From Ruminococcus flavefaciens (GTDB lineage: Bacteria > Bacillota > Clostridia > Oscillospirales > Ruminococcaceae), in contig CACYSQ010000008.1 of the NCBI GenBank assembly GCA_902777125.1, forward strand, positions 1 through 64,000: a DNA stretch of 64,000 nucleotides. Direction: 5' to 3'. Under the pieces are notes generated by a model that had not been told where the DNA came from, searched no databases, and was given only the letters and a program-made list of their open reading frames with translations. The number at the start of each line of letters is the position of its first letter. Within the stretch, counting starts at the first letter, position 1. A program made the translations under genes and the position numbers. Shown here one piece after another: positions 24,506 through 33,198 of this stretch.

Positions 24506-25120
24506 TCACATGATAATGTAGTTCAGGTTCGTGAGGACTATGCCGCCGACATGGAATGTCTGCGCGTCGAAGTAGCCCTCCGGGAGCTTTTTGCGCTGTA
24601 TCTCCGATACCAGTGCGTAGGGATTTGCCGCAGGGAGCTTCCACTTTCCGAATTCAGCCCCGGGTACGAGCTCGCCCTTGGTCTCGGTAGCGGTCTGTAT
24701 GGTCTGTATCGAGGGCATATGCCATACCCCCATGAGAAAGCGCAGGAGCCGCTCTGCCGGACCGCGCATGACGATGCCCTTGCCGTTGATGATCTCGTCC
24801 TCGGGTATCAGCAGCTCATAGGCAAATCTGCCGCTATCAGGGTAATTATTGAGGAACATACCTCTCACGGACGAAAAGCCGTCAAGGTCATAGACCGTCT
24901 GGTAGTAGTCGTCCTCCTCGTCCGGGCCGGGCTCGAAATCCGTATCGAGAAGCAGCTGATTGCGGCTTATTATCTCGTTTTCAGTCATTTCCGCGGCGGC
25001 GAGATAACCCTCGCGGAAGGTGAGACCTGCGTGTCTGAGGTAGAACGCAAGCTCGCTGACGGTCTTATGCGTAATGGACTTTCGCTCAAATTCTATGAAA
25101 ATACTGAAATATGCAGGCAT
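24506..25120 (-). CDS. hypothetical protein, 204 residues
   Basis: The ATG at 25120 follows GGAGGAATGGGA. The soluble protein starts MPAYFSIFIEFERKS, has an acidic patch (FEPGPDEEDDYYQTV) near residue 70 and a Trp/Pro-containing C-terminal half (FGKWKLPAANPYALV). No signal peptide, membrane segment or known motif is visible. It follows another unknown gene by 42 bases and both lie directly after mutS, so they may be co-transcribed with it. I do not recognise the family. Confidence 0.7.
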   Translation of the reverse strand: MPAYFSIFIEFERKSITHKTVSELAFYLRHAGLTFREGYLAAAEMTENEIISRNQLLLDTDFEPGPDEEDDYYQTVYDLDGFSSVRGMFLNNYPDSGRFAYELLIPEDEIINGKGIVMRGPAERLLRFLMGVWHMPSIQTIQTATETKGELVPGAEFGKWKLPAANPYALVSEIQRKKLPEGYFDAQTFHVGGIVLTNLNYIIM

Positions 25121-25162
25121 TCCCATTCCTCCGTTCATTATTGCGTATACGTCCGCAGCAGA

Positions 25163-25567
25163 TCATATCCAGTTCCCAATGAAGCTCAGCAATTCCGCCG
25201 AATTTTCACGCTGTCCGGGGAACTGTGCGAATATCCTGTGGGGGATTATCAGCTTGTAGCGGTATCTTTCCCCCTCATAAACTCCGCCTATCCTCAGGAT
25301 ATGGCTCGGCAGCAGCGCAGCCTTCTTCAATTCAGGATCATCTGCTTCATTTCTTGCTATGGCAATGTGCTTTCCCTCTCCTGGACCATCTATGTACAGC
25401 AGAAGCTCGTTACTCTCTGTACAGGCGATGAAGGCTGTTCTCGGGTGAGCGCAGTATGAAAAAGCCTTCGTTATATCGTAAGCGGAAGCAAAGCATGGGT
25501 AACAGTAGTCAACGCCGAATTTCCGGAGCTCCTCCCGCATCGTCCTCTGAGAAGGGGCAAGGTGCAT
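25163..25567 (-). CDS. hypothetical protein, 134 residues
   Basis: The gene starts two bases after the mutS stop, and its ribosome site (GGAGGGATAGCT) lies in the last mutS codons. The soluble product has several Cys (VDYCYPCFASAYD) near residue 20 and a beta-rich C-terminus (YRYKLIIPHRIFAQFPG). No catalytic motif is visible. Context suggests co-transcription with mutS; function unknown. Confidence 0.7.
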   Translation of the reverse strand: MHLAPSQRTMREELRKFGVDYCYPCFASAYDITKAFSYCAHPRTAFIACTESNELLLYIDGPGEGKHIAIARNEADDPELKKAALLPSHILRIGGVYEGERYRYKLIIPHRIFAQFPGQRENSAELLSFIGNWI

Positions 25568-25569
25568 AG

Positions 25570-28191
25570 CTATCCCTCCATTGTCAGGAGCATATCCTTT
25601 AGCAGCTCACGGCATTCCGCATCTGTGAGCTCGTCAATATTTGTTTTTTTCAGCATGGCGAGAGCGTTCTCACTGCCGGCAGCACCGAAGCTCATCTGTG
25701 CCTCTCCGCTGTCAGCCGGGACCTTCTGTCCGGAGGTATGAGCCCTCTCCATTTCCGCAAGGAGCTCCCTTGCCCTCTCGACCACCTTTGCAGGCAGTCC
25801 GGCAAGCTTTGCTACGTCAACGCCGTAGCTCTCGTCAACTCCTCCGCGGACTATCTTTCTCAGAAAGCGTATCGTACCGCCGTGCTTGTTCACGGCGATG
25901 CTGTAGTTCTTGACGCCCTCGAGCTCGTTTTCGAGACCGATGAGCTCATGGTAGTGGGTAGCGAAAAGCGTCTTGCAGCCGAGCTTTTTCGAGGAGCAGA
26001 TATGCTCCGCAACAGCACGGGCAATGCTCACGCCGTCAAATGTCGAGGTGCCTCTGCCGACCTCATCGAGAATGACAAGGCTGTCGGGAGTGGCATTTCT
26101 TAGTATATCCGAGACCTCGCTCATCTCCACCATGAAGGTGGACTGTCCCGCTGTGAGGTCGTCCGAGGCTCCCACGCGGGTGAATATCTTGTCAACAACG
26201 GATATCCTTGCGGAATCCGCCGGAACGAAGCTTCCGATCTGAGCCATGAGCACGATGAGTGCAGTCTGGCGCATATAAGTGGATTTACCGGACATATTCG
26301 GACCTGTGATTATGGACATACGGTCCGCTTTTTTGTCGATGTGAATATCGTTGGGAACGAATATCTCGTCATTGAGCATGAGCTCGACAACAGGGTGGCG
26401 TCCGGCTTTGATGTCGATAGCACCGTCAAGGGTGATATCCGGCTTGACGTACTGGTTCCGCATCGCAGCGTCGGCAAAGGAACGGAGAACGTCCACTGCC
26501 GCGACCGCAGACGCAGTCTTCTGCACCTGAACGAGCTTTGTTGCGAGGAAATCACGGACCTCCGTGAAGATGTCCCATTCGAGGGAGAGAGCCTTGTCCT
26601 TGGCACCGAGAATGGTATTTTCGGCAGTTTTCAGCTCCTCCGTGATAAAACGCTCGGCATTGGCGAGGGTCTGCTTCCTTATCCAGCCCTCGGGTATCAT
26701 GTCGTAGTAGGAACGTGTTACCTCGAGGTAGTAGCCGAATACGCGGTTATAGCCTGTTTTCAGGCTCTTTATACCGGTGGCGTCCCTCTCACGCTGGACG
26801 ATCTCCTCGATGAAGCCCTTGCCGTTGGTCATTATCCCGCGGAGACGGTCGAGCTCCTCGTTGAAGCCCTCCTTTATGACGCCGCCCTCCTTTGCGGATA
26901 TCGGCGGATCGTCGAATATCGCGTTCTCCACAAGGTTTACGAGCTCGCTGAGATCCTGTATATCATTGCTGAGTGAGGTCAGGAGCTTGCTGTCACCGAG
27001 CTTTGCGAGCTCCTCCTTTATCAGGGGAAGCTGCTGCGCTGTTGCGGAAAGAGCCTTGAGATCGCGGGGATTAGCGGTCTTGTACATGACTTTGGTCATG
27101 AGCCTTTCGAGGTCGTAGACCTTTTCAAGAAGCTCCGCGATGTCCGCTGCATGAACGCTCTTGCGGCAGAACGCCTCGACCGCGTCCAGTCTCTCAATGA
27201 TACGTGCCGGACTTTTGAGCGGCTGCTCTATCCAGTTTTTGAGCATACGCCTTCCCATCGAGGTCTTGGTGTAGTCCAGCACCCACAGCAGCGAGCCCTT
27301 TTTCTCCTTGCTCCTGAGAGTCTCCGTGAGCTCGAGGTTGCGTCTTGCGTTGAGGTCAAGTCCCATGAACTGGTCCTCGCCGAGCACCTCTACCCTCGTA
27401 AACCTCGGAACGGTCGTTTTCTGGGTATCGTTTATGTAGGCGAACAGTCCGCACAGGGCGGCACAGTCCGCTCCGTCAGGGCTGAGTGTCAGCCCTGACG
27501 CCGCCGCGTCTCCTATGAGAGCTCTCATATCATCAGAATCCCGCGGCGGCGTGAAGCTTTCAGCTTCACGGAGCGTGACGGAGCAGCCCAGCCTGAGCTT
27601 GACGAAATCAGCAACGCCCTTCATGCTGAAAAAGCTGTCCGTAAATACTATCTCCGCAGGTCTGAGGCGGCTCAGTTCATTTATGACGCCGGCTTCAAGG
27701 TCGCGTCCCTCATGGAGGGTAACGGCAGCCTCTCCGGTGGAGATATCCGCCGAAGCAACGCCGCAGGTCTTGGCTTTCTCATCGTAGAAAATACCGCAGA
27801 TGTAGTTGTTCCTGCCGTCATCGAGCATGGTCGATTCCGTAAGAGTACCGGGAGTTACCACGCGGATAACGTCCCTTACGACGATGCCCTTTGTCTCTGC
27901 AGGGTCGGTGAGCTGCTCGCAGACCGCGACCTTGTAGCCGAGGTCTATGAGCTTCTTTATATAAACATCGGCTGCATGATACGGAACTCCGCACATCGGA
28001 GCCCGTTCCTCCAGACCGCAGTCCCTTCCCGTGAGGGTAAGCTCGAGCTCCTTCGATATCCTTATCGCATCGTCGAAGAACATCTCGTAGAAGTCCCCGA
28101 GACGGAAAAACAGGATACAATCGCTGTACTTATCCTTCATTTCGAGGTATTGCAGCATCATCGGGGAAATTTTGCTTCTGTCGATCTCCAT
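25570..28191 (-). CDS. mutS: DNA mismatch recognition protein MutS
   Basis: MutS binds mispairs and, with MutL, starts repair. The mismatch-wedging Phe/Glu are in GDFYEMFF near residue 36. The ATPase domain has the P-loop TGPNMSGKST near residue 620, the Walker B DEVGRGTSTFDG and FATHYHEL. At 873 residues it has full length, and its C-terminal tail is short. It follows ylbF by 14 bases; the ATG is preceded by GAGGAACGG. Confidence 0.97.
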   Translation of the reverse strand: MEIDRSKISPMMLQYLEMKDKYSDCILFFRLGDFYEMFFDDAIRISKELELTLTGRDCGLEERAPMCGVPYHAADVYIKKLIDLGYKVAVCEQLTDPAETKGIVVRDVIRVVTPGTLTESTMLDDGRNNYICGIFYDEKAKTCGVASADISTGEAAVTLHEGRDLEAGVINELSRLRPAEIVFTDSFFSMKGVADFVKLRLGCSVTLREAESFTPPRDSDDMRALIGDAAASGLTLSPDGADCAALCGLFAYINDTQKTTVPRFTRVEVLGEDQFMGLDLNARRNLELTETLRSKEKKGSLLWVLDYTKTSMGRRMLKNWIEQPLKSPARIIERLDAVEAFCRKSVHAADIAELLEKVYDLERLMTKVMYKTANPRDLKALSATAQQLPLIKEELAKLGDSKLLTSLSNDIQDLSELVNLVENAIFDDPPISAKEGGVIKEGFNEELDRLRGIMTNGKGFIEEIVQRERDATGIKSLKTGYNRVFGYYLEVTRSYYDMIPEGWIRKQTLANAERFITEELKTAENTILGAKDKALSLEWDIFTEVRDFLATKLVQVQKTASAVAAVDVLRSFADAAMRNQYVKPDITLDGAIDIKAGRHPVVELMLNDEIFVPNDIHIDKKADRMSIITGPNMSGKSTYMRQTALIVLMAQIGSFVPADSARISVVDKIFTRVGASDDLTAGQSTFMVEMSEVSDILRNATPDSLVILDEVGRGTSTFDGVSIARAVAEHICSSKKLGCKTLFATHYHELIGLENELEGVKNYSIAVNKHGGTIRFLRKIVRGGVDESYGVDVAKLAGLPAKVVERARELLAEMERAHTSGQKVPADSGEAQMSFGAAGSENALAMLKKTNIDELTDAECRELLKDMLLTMEG

Positions 28192-28205
28192 AGCCGTTCC
28201 TCTTA

Positions 28206-28610
28206 TCAGCCGCAGCCGCCGCAGGAAGCACAGCTTCCGGAGCAGCCTGTTGAGGGCTGGCAGGTATCAGGGTCCTCACCGTTGGCGCAGAGTGAGATTA
28301 TCTGTGTCATATTGCTGACAAGGCTTTCGAGAGCCTTCTGTGCAGCGGTGAAAACGATCATGTTCTTATTGCTCATGATCTTGTTGTAGGTGGACTTTAT
28401 GTCCTCGTCGAGCTTCTGGATAAGGTCAGTGTCCTTGTCCTCACAGCTCATTGCATTGGTGAGATCGAGACGGAACTGAGTGAATTTCTCGATGTCCGCA
28501 TTGAGCTCCTTGTCCTCATCGTTCACCTGCTTTGCGAGGTTGTATGCGATATATCTGTCGTCCTGCTGGAGAGCCTTTCCCAGCTCTCTTGTAAGTTCGA
28601 TAACGTCCAT
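28206..28610 (-). CDS. YlbF-family protein with cysteine-rich tail
   Basis: The 134-residue helical protein (MDVIELTRELGKALQQDDRY, then KIMSNKNMIVFTAAQKALE) matches the YlbF/YmcA group. In Bacillus these form the RicA-RicF-RicT complex that carries iron-sulfur clusters and affects RNA processing and development. The last 17 residues hold five cysteines (CSGSC, CGGC-type spacing), fitting metal or cluster binding. I start at MDVIEL (28610); longer frames lack a ribosome site. It lies just upstream of mutS. Confidence 0.8.
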   Translation of the reverse strand: MDVIELTRELGKALQQDDRYIAYNLAKQVNDEDKELNADIEKFTQFRLDLTNAMSCEDKDTDLIQKLDEDIKSTYNKIMSNKNMIVFTAAQKALESLVSNMTQIISLCANGEDPDTCQPSTGCSGSCASCGGCG

Positions 28611-28648
28611 TTTTCTTCTCCTTATATTGATTTTATTCAGAATTCTTT

Positions 28649-28678
28649 GTAGGGGTCGATGCCTACATCGACCCGAGG
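28649..28678. repeat. palindromic repeat between alr and ylbF
   Basis: GTAGGGGTCGATGCCTACATCGACCC is a member of the window-wide palindrome family with a GTCGATG/CATCGAC core. The rest of this 120-base gap is featureless. Confidence 0.7.
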
Positions 28679-28731
28679 TGTCAAATAAGATCTGGTGGTA
28701 CGATGTGTGCATCGCCCCCTACTTTCCGCTG

Positions 28732-29871
28732 TCATTCAACATAAATGCGCGGTACACGCTTCGATATGCCGCAGACTACCTCATATCCGATAGTCCCGTA
28801 GACCGATGCGAGCTCGTCGGCAGTTATCATCTCGTCCCCGTCACGCCCGATAAGCGTCACTATATCGCCCGATACAGCCTCAGGAACGTCCGAAACGTCT
28901 ATCATGAGCTGGTCCATGCAGACCCTTCCCACGATACGGCAGCGCTTTCCGCGTACCAGTATCTCGCCCTTTGAGCTGAGGAGCCTCGAATAGCCGTCCG
29001 CATAGCCGATAGTTACCGTTGCGATACGCATCTCGTGCTCCGAGGTGAACGTTCTTCCGTAGCTTATGCAGGTGCCTGCCGGAACAGTCTTGACCTGCGA
29101 AATGACAGCCTTTAGCTCCATAACAGGCTCAAGTCCCTCGGGTATGTCAAGGCTGATATCGGGGTGAAGACCGTAGATTATGATGCCTGCGCGCGAGAGA
29201 GTGCTCCTTGCGCTGTTCCTGTAGCAGGTCGCGGCGCTGTTCATGAAATGAACGTGCGGGAGCTTTATCCCGAGCTTCACAAGCTCATCGTAGGTATCCG
29301 TGATGAATTTCTCCTGACGGTCGGTATAGGCTACATTGTCAGGGTCATCGCTGTCCGCGACCGCGAAATGAGTGTAGATGCCCTCCGCGGAAAGCCCTTC
29401 TACTCCGCAGATACGCGCTATCTCAGCCGCACATTCAGCCGGAGTGTCATACCTCAGACCTATCCTGCCCATGCCGGTATCTATCTTGATGTGGCAGCGT
29501 ACCTTTTCGCTGCTGTTCTTGCAGAGAGCCTGAGCATATTCCATAGAGACTACGCCCTGAATGATGTTGTTCCCGGAAATCTCATGCGCGTATTCCGGCG
29601 GAGTATAGCCGAGAATGAGAATATCAGCGTCCGGGCAGAGCTCCCTCACGGCGATAGCCTCGTCAAGATTTGAGACAGCGAAATACTTTATCCCGCATTC
29701 CCCGGCAAGGCACTCGCATACCCTGTCGTAGCCGTGACCGTAGGCGTCCGCCTTAACAACAGCCATTATCTCTGTTCCCGGGGCGTTGAGTTCCCGGATA
29801 ATCCCGATATTCTTCCTGAGCTGGGGAAGGCTTACCTCCGCCCATGCTCTTTTCAGATAGGGTGTCATCAT
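28732..29871 (-). CDS. alr: alanine racemase
   Basis: This PLP enzyme makes D-alanine for peptidoglycan. The PLP lysine is in AVVKADAYGHG and the second catalytic residue, a tyrosine, in CISYGRTF. The fold markers IKIDTGMGRIGLR, HFMNSAATC and RVCMDQLMIDVS are all present. I place the start at the MMTPYLKRAW pair (29871) after AAAGGAAATG. The open frame runs 71 codons further but that stretch overlaps repeats and looks non-coding. Length is then 379 residues, the usual size. Confidence 0.95.
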   Translation of the reverse strand: MMTPYLKRAWAEVSLPQLRKNIGIIRELNAPGTEIMAVVKADAYGHGYDRVCECLAGECGIKYFAVSNLDEAIAVRELCPDADILILGYTPPEYAHEISGNNIIQGVVSMEYAQALCKNSSEKVRCHIKIDTGMGRIGLRYDTPAECAAEIARICGVEGLSAEGIYTHFAVADSDDPDNVAYTDRQEKFITDTYDELVKLGIKLPHVHFMNSAATCYRNSARSTLSRAGIIIYGLHPDISLDIPEGLEPVMELKAVISQVKTVPAGTCISYGRTFTSEHEMRIATVTIGYADGYSRLLSSKGEILVRGKRCRIVGRVCMDQLMIDVSDVPEAVSGDIVTLIGRDGDEMITADELASVYGTIGYEVVCGISKRVPRIYVE

Positions 29872-29978
29872 TCTATCATTTCCTTTCGGACAGCTGCAAT
29901 GCAGCCGGTCTTGGTCAATACATAATTCGTATGCGTAATTGTGGTGTCCGCTGCGCGGACGGATTAAAAAATATCGCT

Positions 29979-30110
29979 GTAGGGGCGCATTCCGTGCGCC
30001 CGGGGAGCAACGGAGTGCAAGAACGACCATTAGGCGTCCGTGCCTTCTGAATTTGTATGAGGCAGCATTATTGTCAATTGGCATGGAACGCCGAGGGCGG
30101 CGTTCCCTAC
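29979..30110. repeat. two palindromic repeats in the alr/SLOG divergent gap
   Basis: The 374-base gap between the divergent alr and SLOG genes contains GTAGGGGCGCATTCCGTGCGCCC (29979-30004) and GGAACGCCGAGGGCGGCGTTCC (30084-30106). The promoter of the plus-strand gene follows at 30159. No gene is seen in the gap. Confidence 0.75.
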
Positions 30111-30158
30111 TTTCTTATCTCTTGTTCTTAGTCTTGCTGTAAAAAAATCAAAAACGCC

Positions 30159-30187
30159 TTGAAATCTGTACTATTATATGTTATAAT
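30159..30187 (+). promoter_or_regulatory. sigma-A promoter of the SLOG gene
   Basis: TTGAAA (30159-30164) and TATAAT (30182-30187) are spaced by 17 bases, with extended TGT. It lies 59 bases upstream of the ATG at 30246. Confidence 0.8.
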
Positions 30188-30245
30188 CTTAAAGGTGCGT
30201 TCTTTCATGGACCGCACCGGAGCATATGGCTCTCGGAGGTGTTGT

Positions 30246-30956
30246 ATGTTAAGGTCGCTGAACTCCGGCATTTGGACTGCCAGTCCGGAGGAATTCATAC
30301 CGCGCACGGACAGGACCGTGTGCATCACAGGTCACCGTACAAAGGGCGTTATCCCCTTCCGCGGCGATCCGGCGCTTTTCCGCCAGACAGTCTGCTGTGT
30401 CCGCATGATGCTCGGAAGATACATCGACCTCGCATATAAGGCAGGCTACACCGATTTCATGGACGGTCTCGCCTCCGGCACGGACCTTTGGGTGGCAAAG
30501 CATATCCTCCTCCGCAAAAGGGATGGCTGGGATATCCGTCTGATAGGCGTGATGCCCTATCTCCGCCACGCTGAATACTTCAGCCGTCAGGACAAAGCCG
30601 CTCTCACTGAGGCTGAGCTCTCCTGCGACGCTCTCATATGCACCAACAGCGATCCGGACATCATCTATTCCCATACCGGTGAGGGAAGTGCTCTCTACCG
30701 TAACAGGAATTACTACATGGCGGACAGCTCATCGGTCGGGATAGCGTTTCTCAACAGCGATTCACGGCGTTCCGGAACCGGTCAGACTGTCGCGAGGCTG
30801 CTTTCACAGGGGAAAGACGCCGCGGTCTTCGGCTCTGAGGAAGCCCACCTCATAATGGAGAAAGCAGACTGCGATACTACTGCTTTTTCGCGGTATATCG
30901 CGGAGATCCCCGATCCGTTCAGCGGAGCCGCAAAGATGCTCCCGGGGTTTACATAA
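30246..30956 (+). CDS. SLOG-family (YpsA/DUF1273-like) nucleotide-binding protein
   Basis: The 236-residue protein has a Rossmann-like SLOG fold: the nucleotide motif VCITGHRTKG near residue 32 and FMDGLASGTDLWVAKHIL near residue 80. A middle region with MPYLRHAEYFSRQDK and a late SVGIAFLNSD strand follow. SLOG proteins bind nucleotides or their derivatives; Bacillus YpsA influences cell division, but other members differ. I choose ATG 30246 after CGGAGGTG; a longer frame would run through the promoter. It is monocistronic by position. Confidence 0.82.
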   Translation: MLRSLNSGIWTASPEEFIPRTDRTVCITGHRTKGVIPFRGDPALFRQTVCCVRMMLGRYIDLAYKAGYTDFMDGLASGTDLWVAKHILLRKRDGWDIRLIGVMPYLRHAEYFSRQDKAALTEAELSCDALICTNSDPDIIYSHTGEGSALYRNRNYYMADSSSVGIAFLNSDSRRSGTGQTVARLLSQGKDAAVFGSEEAHLIMEKADCDTTAFSRYIAEIPDPFSGAAKMLPGFT

Positions 30957-31036
30957 TTTTATTATACCACATTTACAAAATTTTGCAAGTTAATTATACA
31001 AAAAAAATCGGGCTTCGTCATTTTTTCACCCGTTTT

Positions 31037-31078
31037 TTCAACAGACTGTTGAATTGACAGTTTAAACATTCACTGTCA
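31037..31078. promoter_or_regulatory. palindromes upstream of the LCP-like gene
   Basis: A perfect 17-base palindrome TTCAACAGACTGTTGAA (31037-31053) is followed at once by TGACAGT...ACTGTCA (31055-31061 and 31072-31078). The 275-base gap before 31232 holds no other feature beyond AT-rich sequence; no clean promoter could be picked. The palindromes could be operators. Confidence 0.4.
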
Positions 31079-31231
31079 GCTTTCAAGGTTGAAAATGTTG
31101 AAAGTTCTGTTGATAACCGGTATTGTGCGGACAGGTTTTTAACATCGGCGTCCGGTATCAAAAATATATTCATTCAGAAATGAATAATCTATAACAGAAT
31201 ATACCATCGGTAATAAAGGAGAGTATGCAAA

Positions 31232-32248
31232 ATGTCAGAAAATAAGAAAAAGCTCAGGGAAAACAAGAAAAAAATCAAGGATAATCCCCCTGTTCAGGGC
31301 AAAAAGCCCCTTCAGCCGGTCATGGTCTACGACGAGGAAGAGCCCAAAAAGCGCACAGGCAGTATCGCTATCCCCTTCCTTGTGACTATATTCATAGGTC
31401 TTCTCATAGTCGGAGGCATCGCTTACTTCATCTACGGCAAGGTCAAGATAACCGGAAAATCTCCCTCCAACCCCAAGCCGAGAAGCGTTGATATCTCCGT
31501 AAGTCCCGAGGACAGCCATACCACGCTCTTTATATATGACGACCCGGAATCCGGAAAGGCTCTCACTACCTTCGTCCTCATGCGTTCCGTCCCCTGCAAG
31601 AAGGAGCTCCTCCTCATCGGCATACCCTCCAACTCGATAATCTACTCCGAAAAGGAAAAGGGTCAGGTCGTACTGAGAGAAGCCTACGAGCGCGGCGGTG
31701 CTCCGGCAGCCGTTGACTTCGTAAAGCAGGTAATGCAGTTCGATTTTGACAAGTACATGGTCCTCGACAAAAACGCTTTTTCCAAGATGTGCGATACCTT
31801 CGGCGGCGTTGAATACCCCGTTGACATCGACTTCGGTCACTTCACCGGCGACGGCTCCATACAGAAGCTCGAGGCAGATGACGTTATAAAATATCTCACC
31901 TACACACGTTTCAGCGGCGGAGAAGTTGACCGTGCATTCAAGTCCGCCTCCCTTATGAGCGAGATGATAAACGGCGCAGACGGAAGCCGTATCTCCGAGA
32001 ACCTCGACAGATACTTCGCGGAGATAAGCAGCGCTTCACCTATGACCAACATCTCTGCTACCTCCTACGACAAGTACAAGGGTGCTATAAAGTATATGTT
32101 CAGCTTCGGCATCGACCCTGAGCTCGGCAGAAGCATCGCTTTCCCGTGGAAAATTGACGGCGTTACCTCCGATAACTACTTTATCCCCAGCGACAACGTC
32201 AAGGAGAATATCCCCGACGAATACTTTGAAACTGCGGAGGCTAAGTGA
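31232..32248 (+). CDS. LytR-CpsA-Psr-like membrane protein, degenerate active site
   Basis: A basic cytoplasmic tail (about 48 residues) and one membrane helix (IPFLVTIFIGLLIVGGIAYF) precede an extracellular domain with LCP landmarks: TLFIYDDPESGKALTTFVLM, the helix REAYERGGAPAAVDFV, FDFDKYMVLDKNAF and FGGVEYPVD. LCP enzymes attach polymers to peptidoglycan using conserved Arg/Asp around IPRDT. Here that segment reads IPSNS, so the usual catalytic residues are missing. It may be a regulator or a non-enzymatic relative. tatD follows two bases later. Confidence 0.65.
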   Translation: MSENKKKLRENKKKIKDNPPVQGKKPLQPVMVYDEEEPKKRTGSIAIPFLVTIFIGLLIVGGIAYFIYGKVKITGKSPSNPKPRSVDISVSPEDSHTTLFIYDDPESGKALTTFVLMRSVPCKKELLLIGIPSNSIIYSEKEKGQVVLREAYERGGAPAAVDFVKQVMQFDFDKYMVLDKNAFSKMCDTFGGVEYPVDIDFGHFTGDGSIQKLEADDVIKYLTYTRFSGGEVDRAFKSASLMSEMINGADGSRISENLDRYFAEISSASPMTNISATSYDKYKGAIKYMFSFGIDPELGRSIAFPWKIDGVTSDNYFIPSDNVKENIPDEYFETAEAK

Positions 32249-32249
32249 T

Positions 32250-33032
32250 ATGTCCGGATATACAGGCGTTTTCGACACCCATGCCCACTATGCCGACCCT
32301 GCCTTCGATGAGGACAGGGACGCTGTCCTTGAAGCTCTCCCCTCACTCGGCGTGAAATACGTCATGCTTGCCGCCTCAAACTGCGAGGACACTGCGGAAA
32401 ATGCCGTTCTCGCACAGAAATACGGCTATATATGGTCAGCAGCAGGCGTTCACCCGGAATTCGCGGACAATGTTCCCGCAGACTATCTCGATACAGTCAG
32501 AAATACCATTTCTTCAAACGCTAAGACCGTCGCCCTCGGTGAGATAGGTCTCGACTACCACTATGAGGGCTACGACCGCGAGGCTCAGATAAGGCTTTTC
32601 CGTGAACAGCTCGCCCTCGCAAGAGAGCTTGACGTTCCGGTCATAGTCCACAGCCGCGATGCCTGCGAGGACACCCTCGCACAGCTCCGGGAGTTCCGTC
32701 CGCGCGGAGTTGTCCACTGTTTCAGCGGTTCAGCCGAAACTGCCGCCGAGATAGTGAAGCTCGGTATGTACATCGGCTTCACGGGAGTTATCACCTTCAA
32801 GAACGCAAAAAGGGCTTTACGCGCACTCGAGGCGGTCCCGAATGACAGGCTCGTCCTTGAGACAGACTGTCCGTACATGGCACCTGTGCCTTTCCGCGGA
32901 AAGCGCTGCGACAGCTCCATGATAGCCTATACAGCCGAAAAAGCCGCCGAGATAAAGGGAATGCCGGTGCAGGAGCTCATTGATATGACCTGCCGGAACG
33001 GTCTCGCGCTGTTCAATATCAAAGATATCTGA
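32250..33032 (+). CDS. tatD: TatD-family metal-dependent hydrolase (DNase)
   Basis: The 260-residue TIM barrel has the metal ligands and motifs of TatD: DTHAHYAD at the start, AAGVHPEF, GEIGLDYHY, VIVHSRDA, VVHCFSGS and LETDCPYMAP. TatD proteins are 3'-exonucleases implicated in DNA repair and quality control. ATG 32250 lies two bases after the preceding stop, indicating coupled translation. The radical SAM partner often found next to tatD is at 23712-24326. Confidence 0.93.
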   Translation: MSGYTGVFDTHAHYADPAFDEDRDAVLEALPSLGVKYVMLAASNCEDTAENAVLAQKYGYIWSAAGVHPEFADNVPADYLDTVRNTISSNAKTVALGEIGLDYHYEGYDREAQIRLFREQLALARELDVPVIVHSRDACEDTLAQLREFRPRGVVHCFSGSAETAAEIVKLGMYIGFTGVITFKNAKRALRALEAVPNDRLVLETDCPYMAPVPFRGKRCDSSMIAYTAEKAAEIKGMPVQELIDMTCRNGLALFNIKDI

Positions 33033-33182
33033 ATTGAGAATTGAGAATGTAGCCCGTGTCTTACGGCACAATTGCCACGAAACAGATTGTAGGGGCGAAC
33101 GCTGTTCGTCCCTACTATGAACTATGCACTCTGAACTACTTTCTACTTTCTTATTTCTCAACTCTCAGCTCTTAGTTCTCAA
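33028..33182. repeat. low-complexity tract plus palindrome between tatD and the phosphatase
   Basis: This short gap contains TGAATTGAGAATTGAGAATG (33031-33050), the palindrome GTAGGGGCGAACGCTGTTCGTCCCTAC (33089-33115) and repeated ACTATGAACTATGCACT / ACTACTTTCTACTTTCTTAT stretches up to 33182. The same strings recur at 9.9, 17.4 and 21.5 kb. No gene is seen. Confidence 0.65.
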
Positions 33183-33198
33183 TAAAAAGGAGTTTTAT

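Noticed and set aside
30960-31231. Possible consensus promoter from the TTGACA at 31054-31059
   Set aside because: No acceptable -10 box lies 16-18 bases downstream, and the TTGACA is part of a palindrome.
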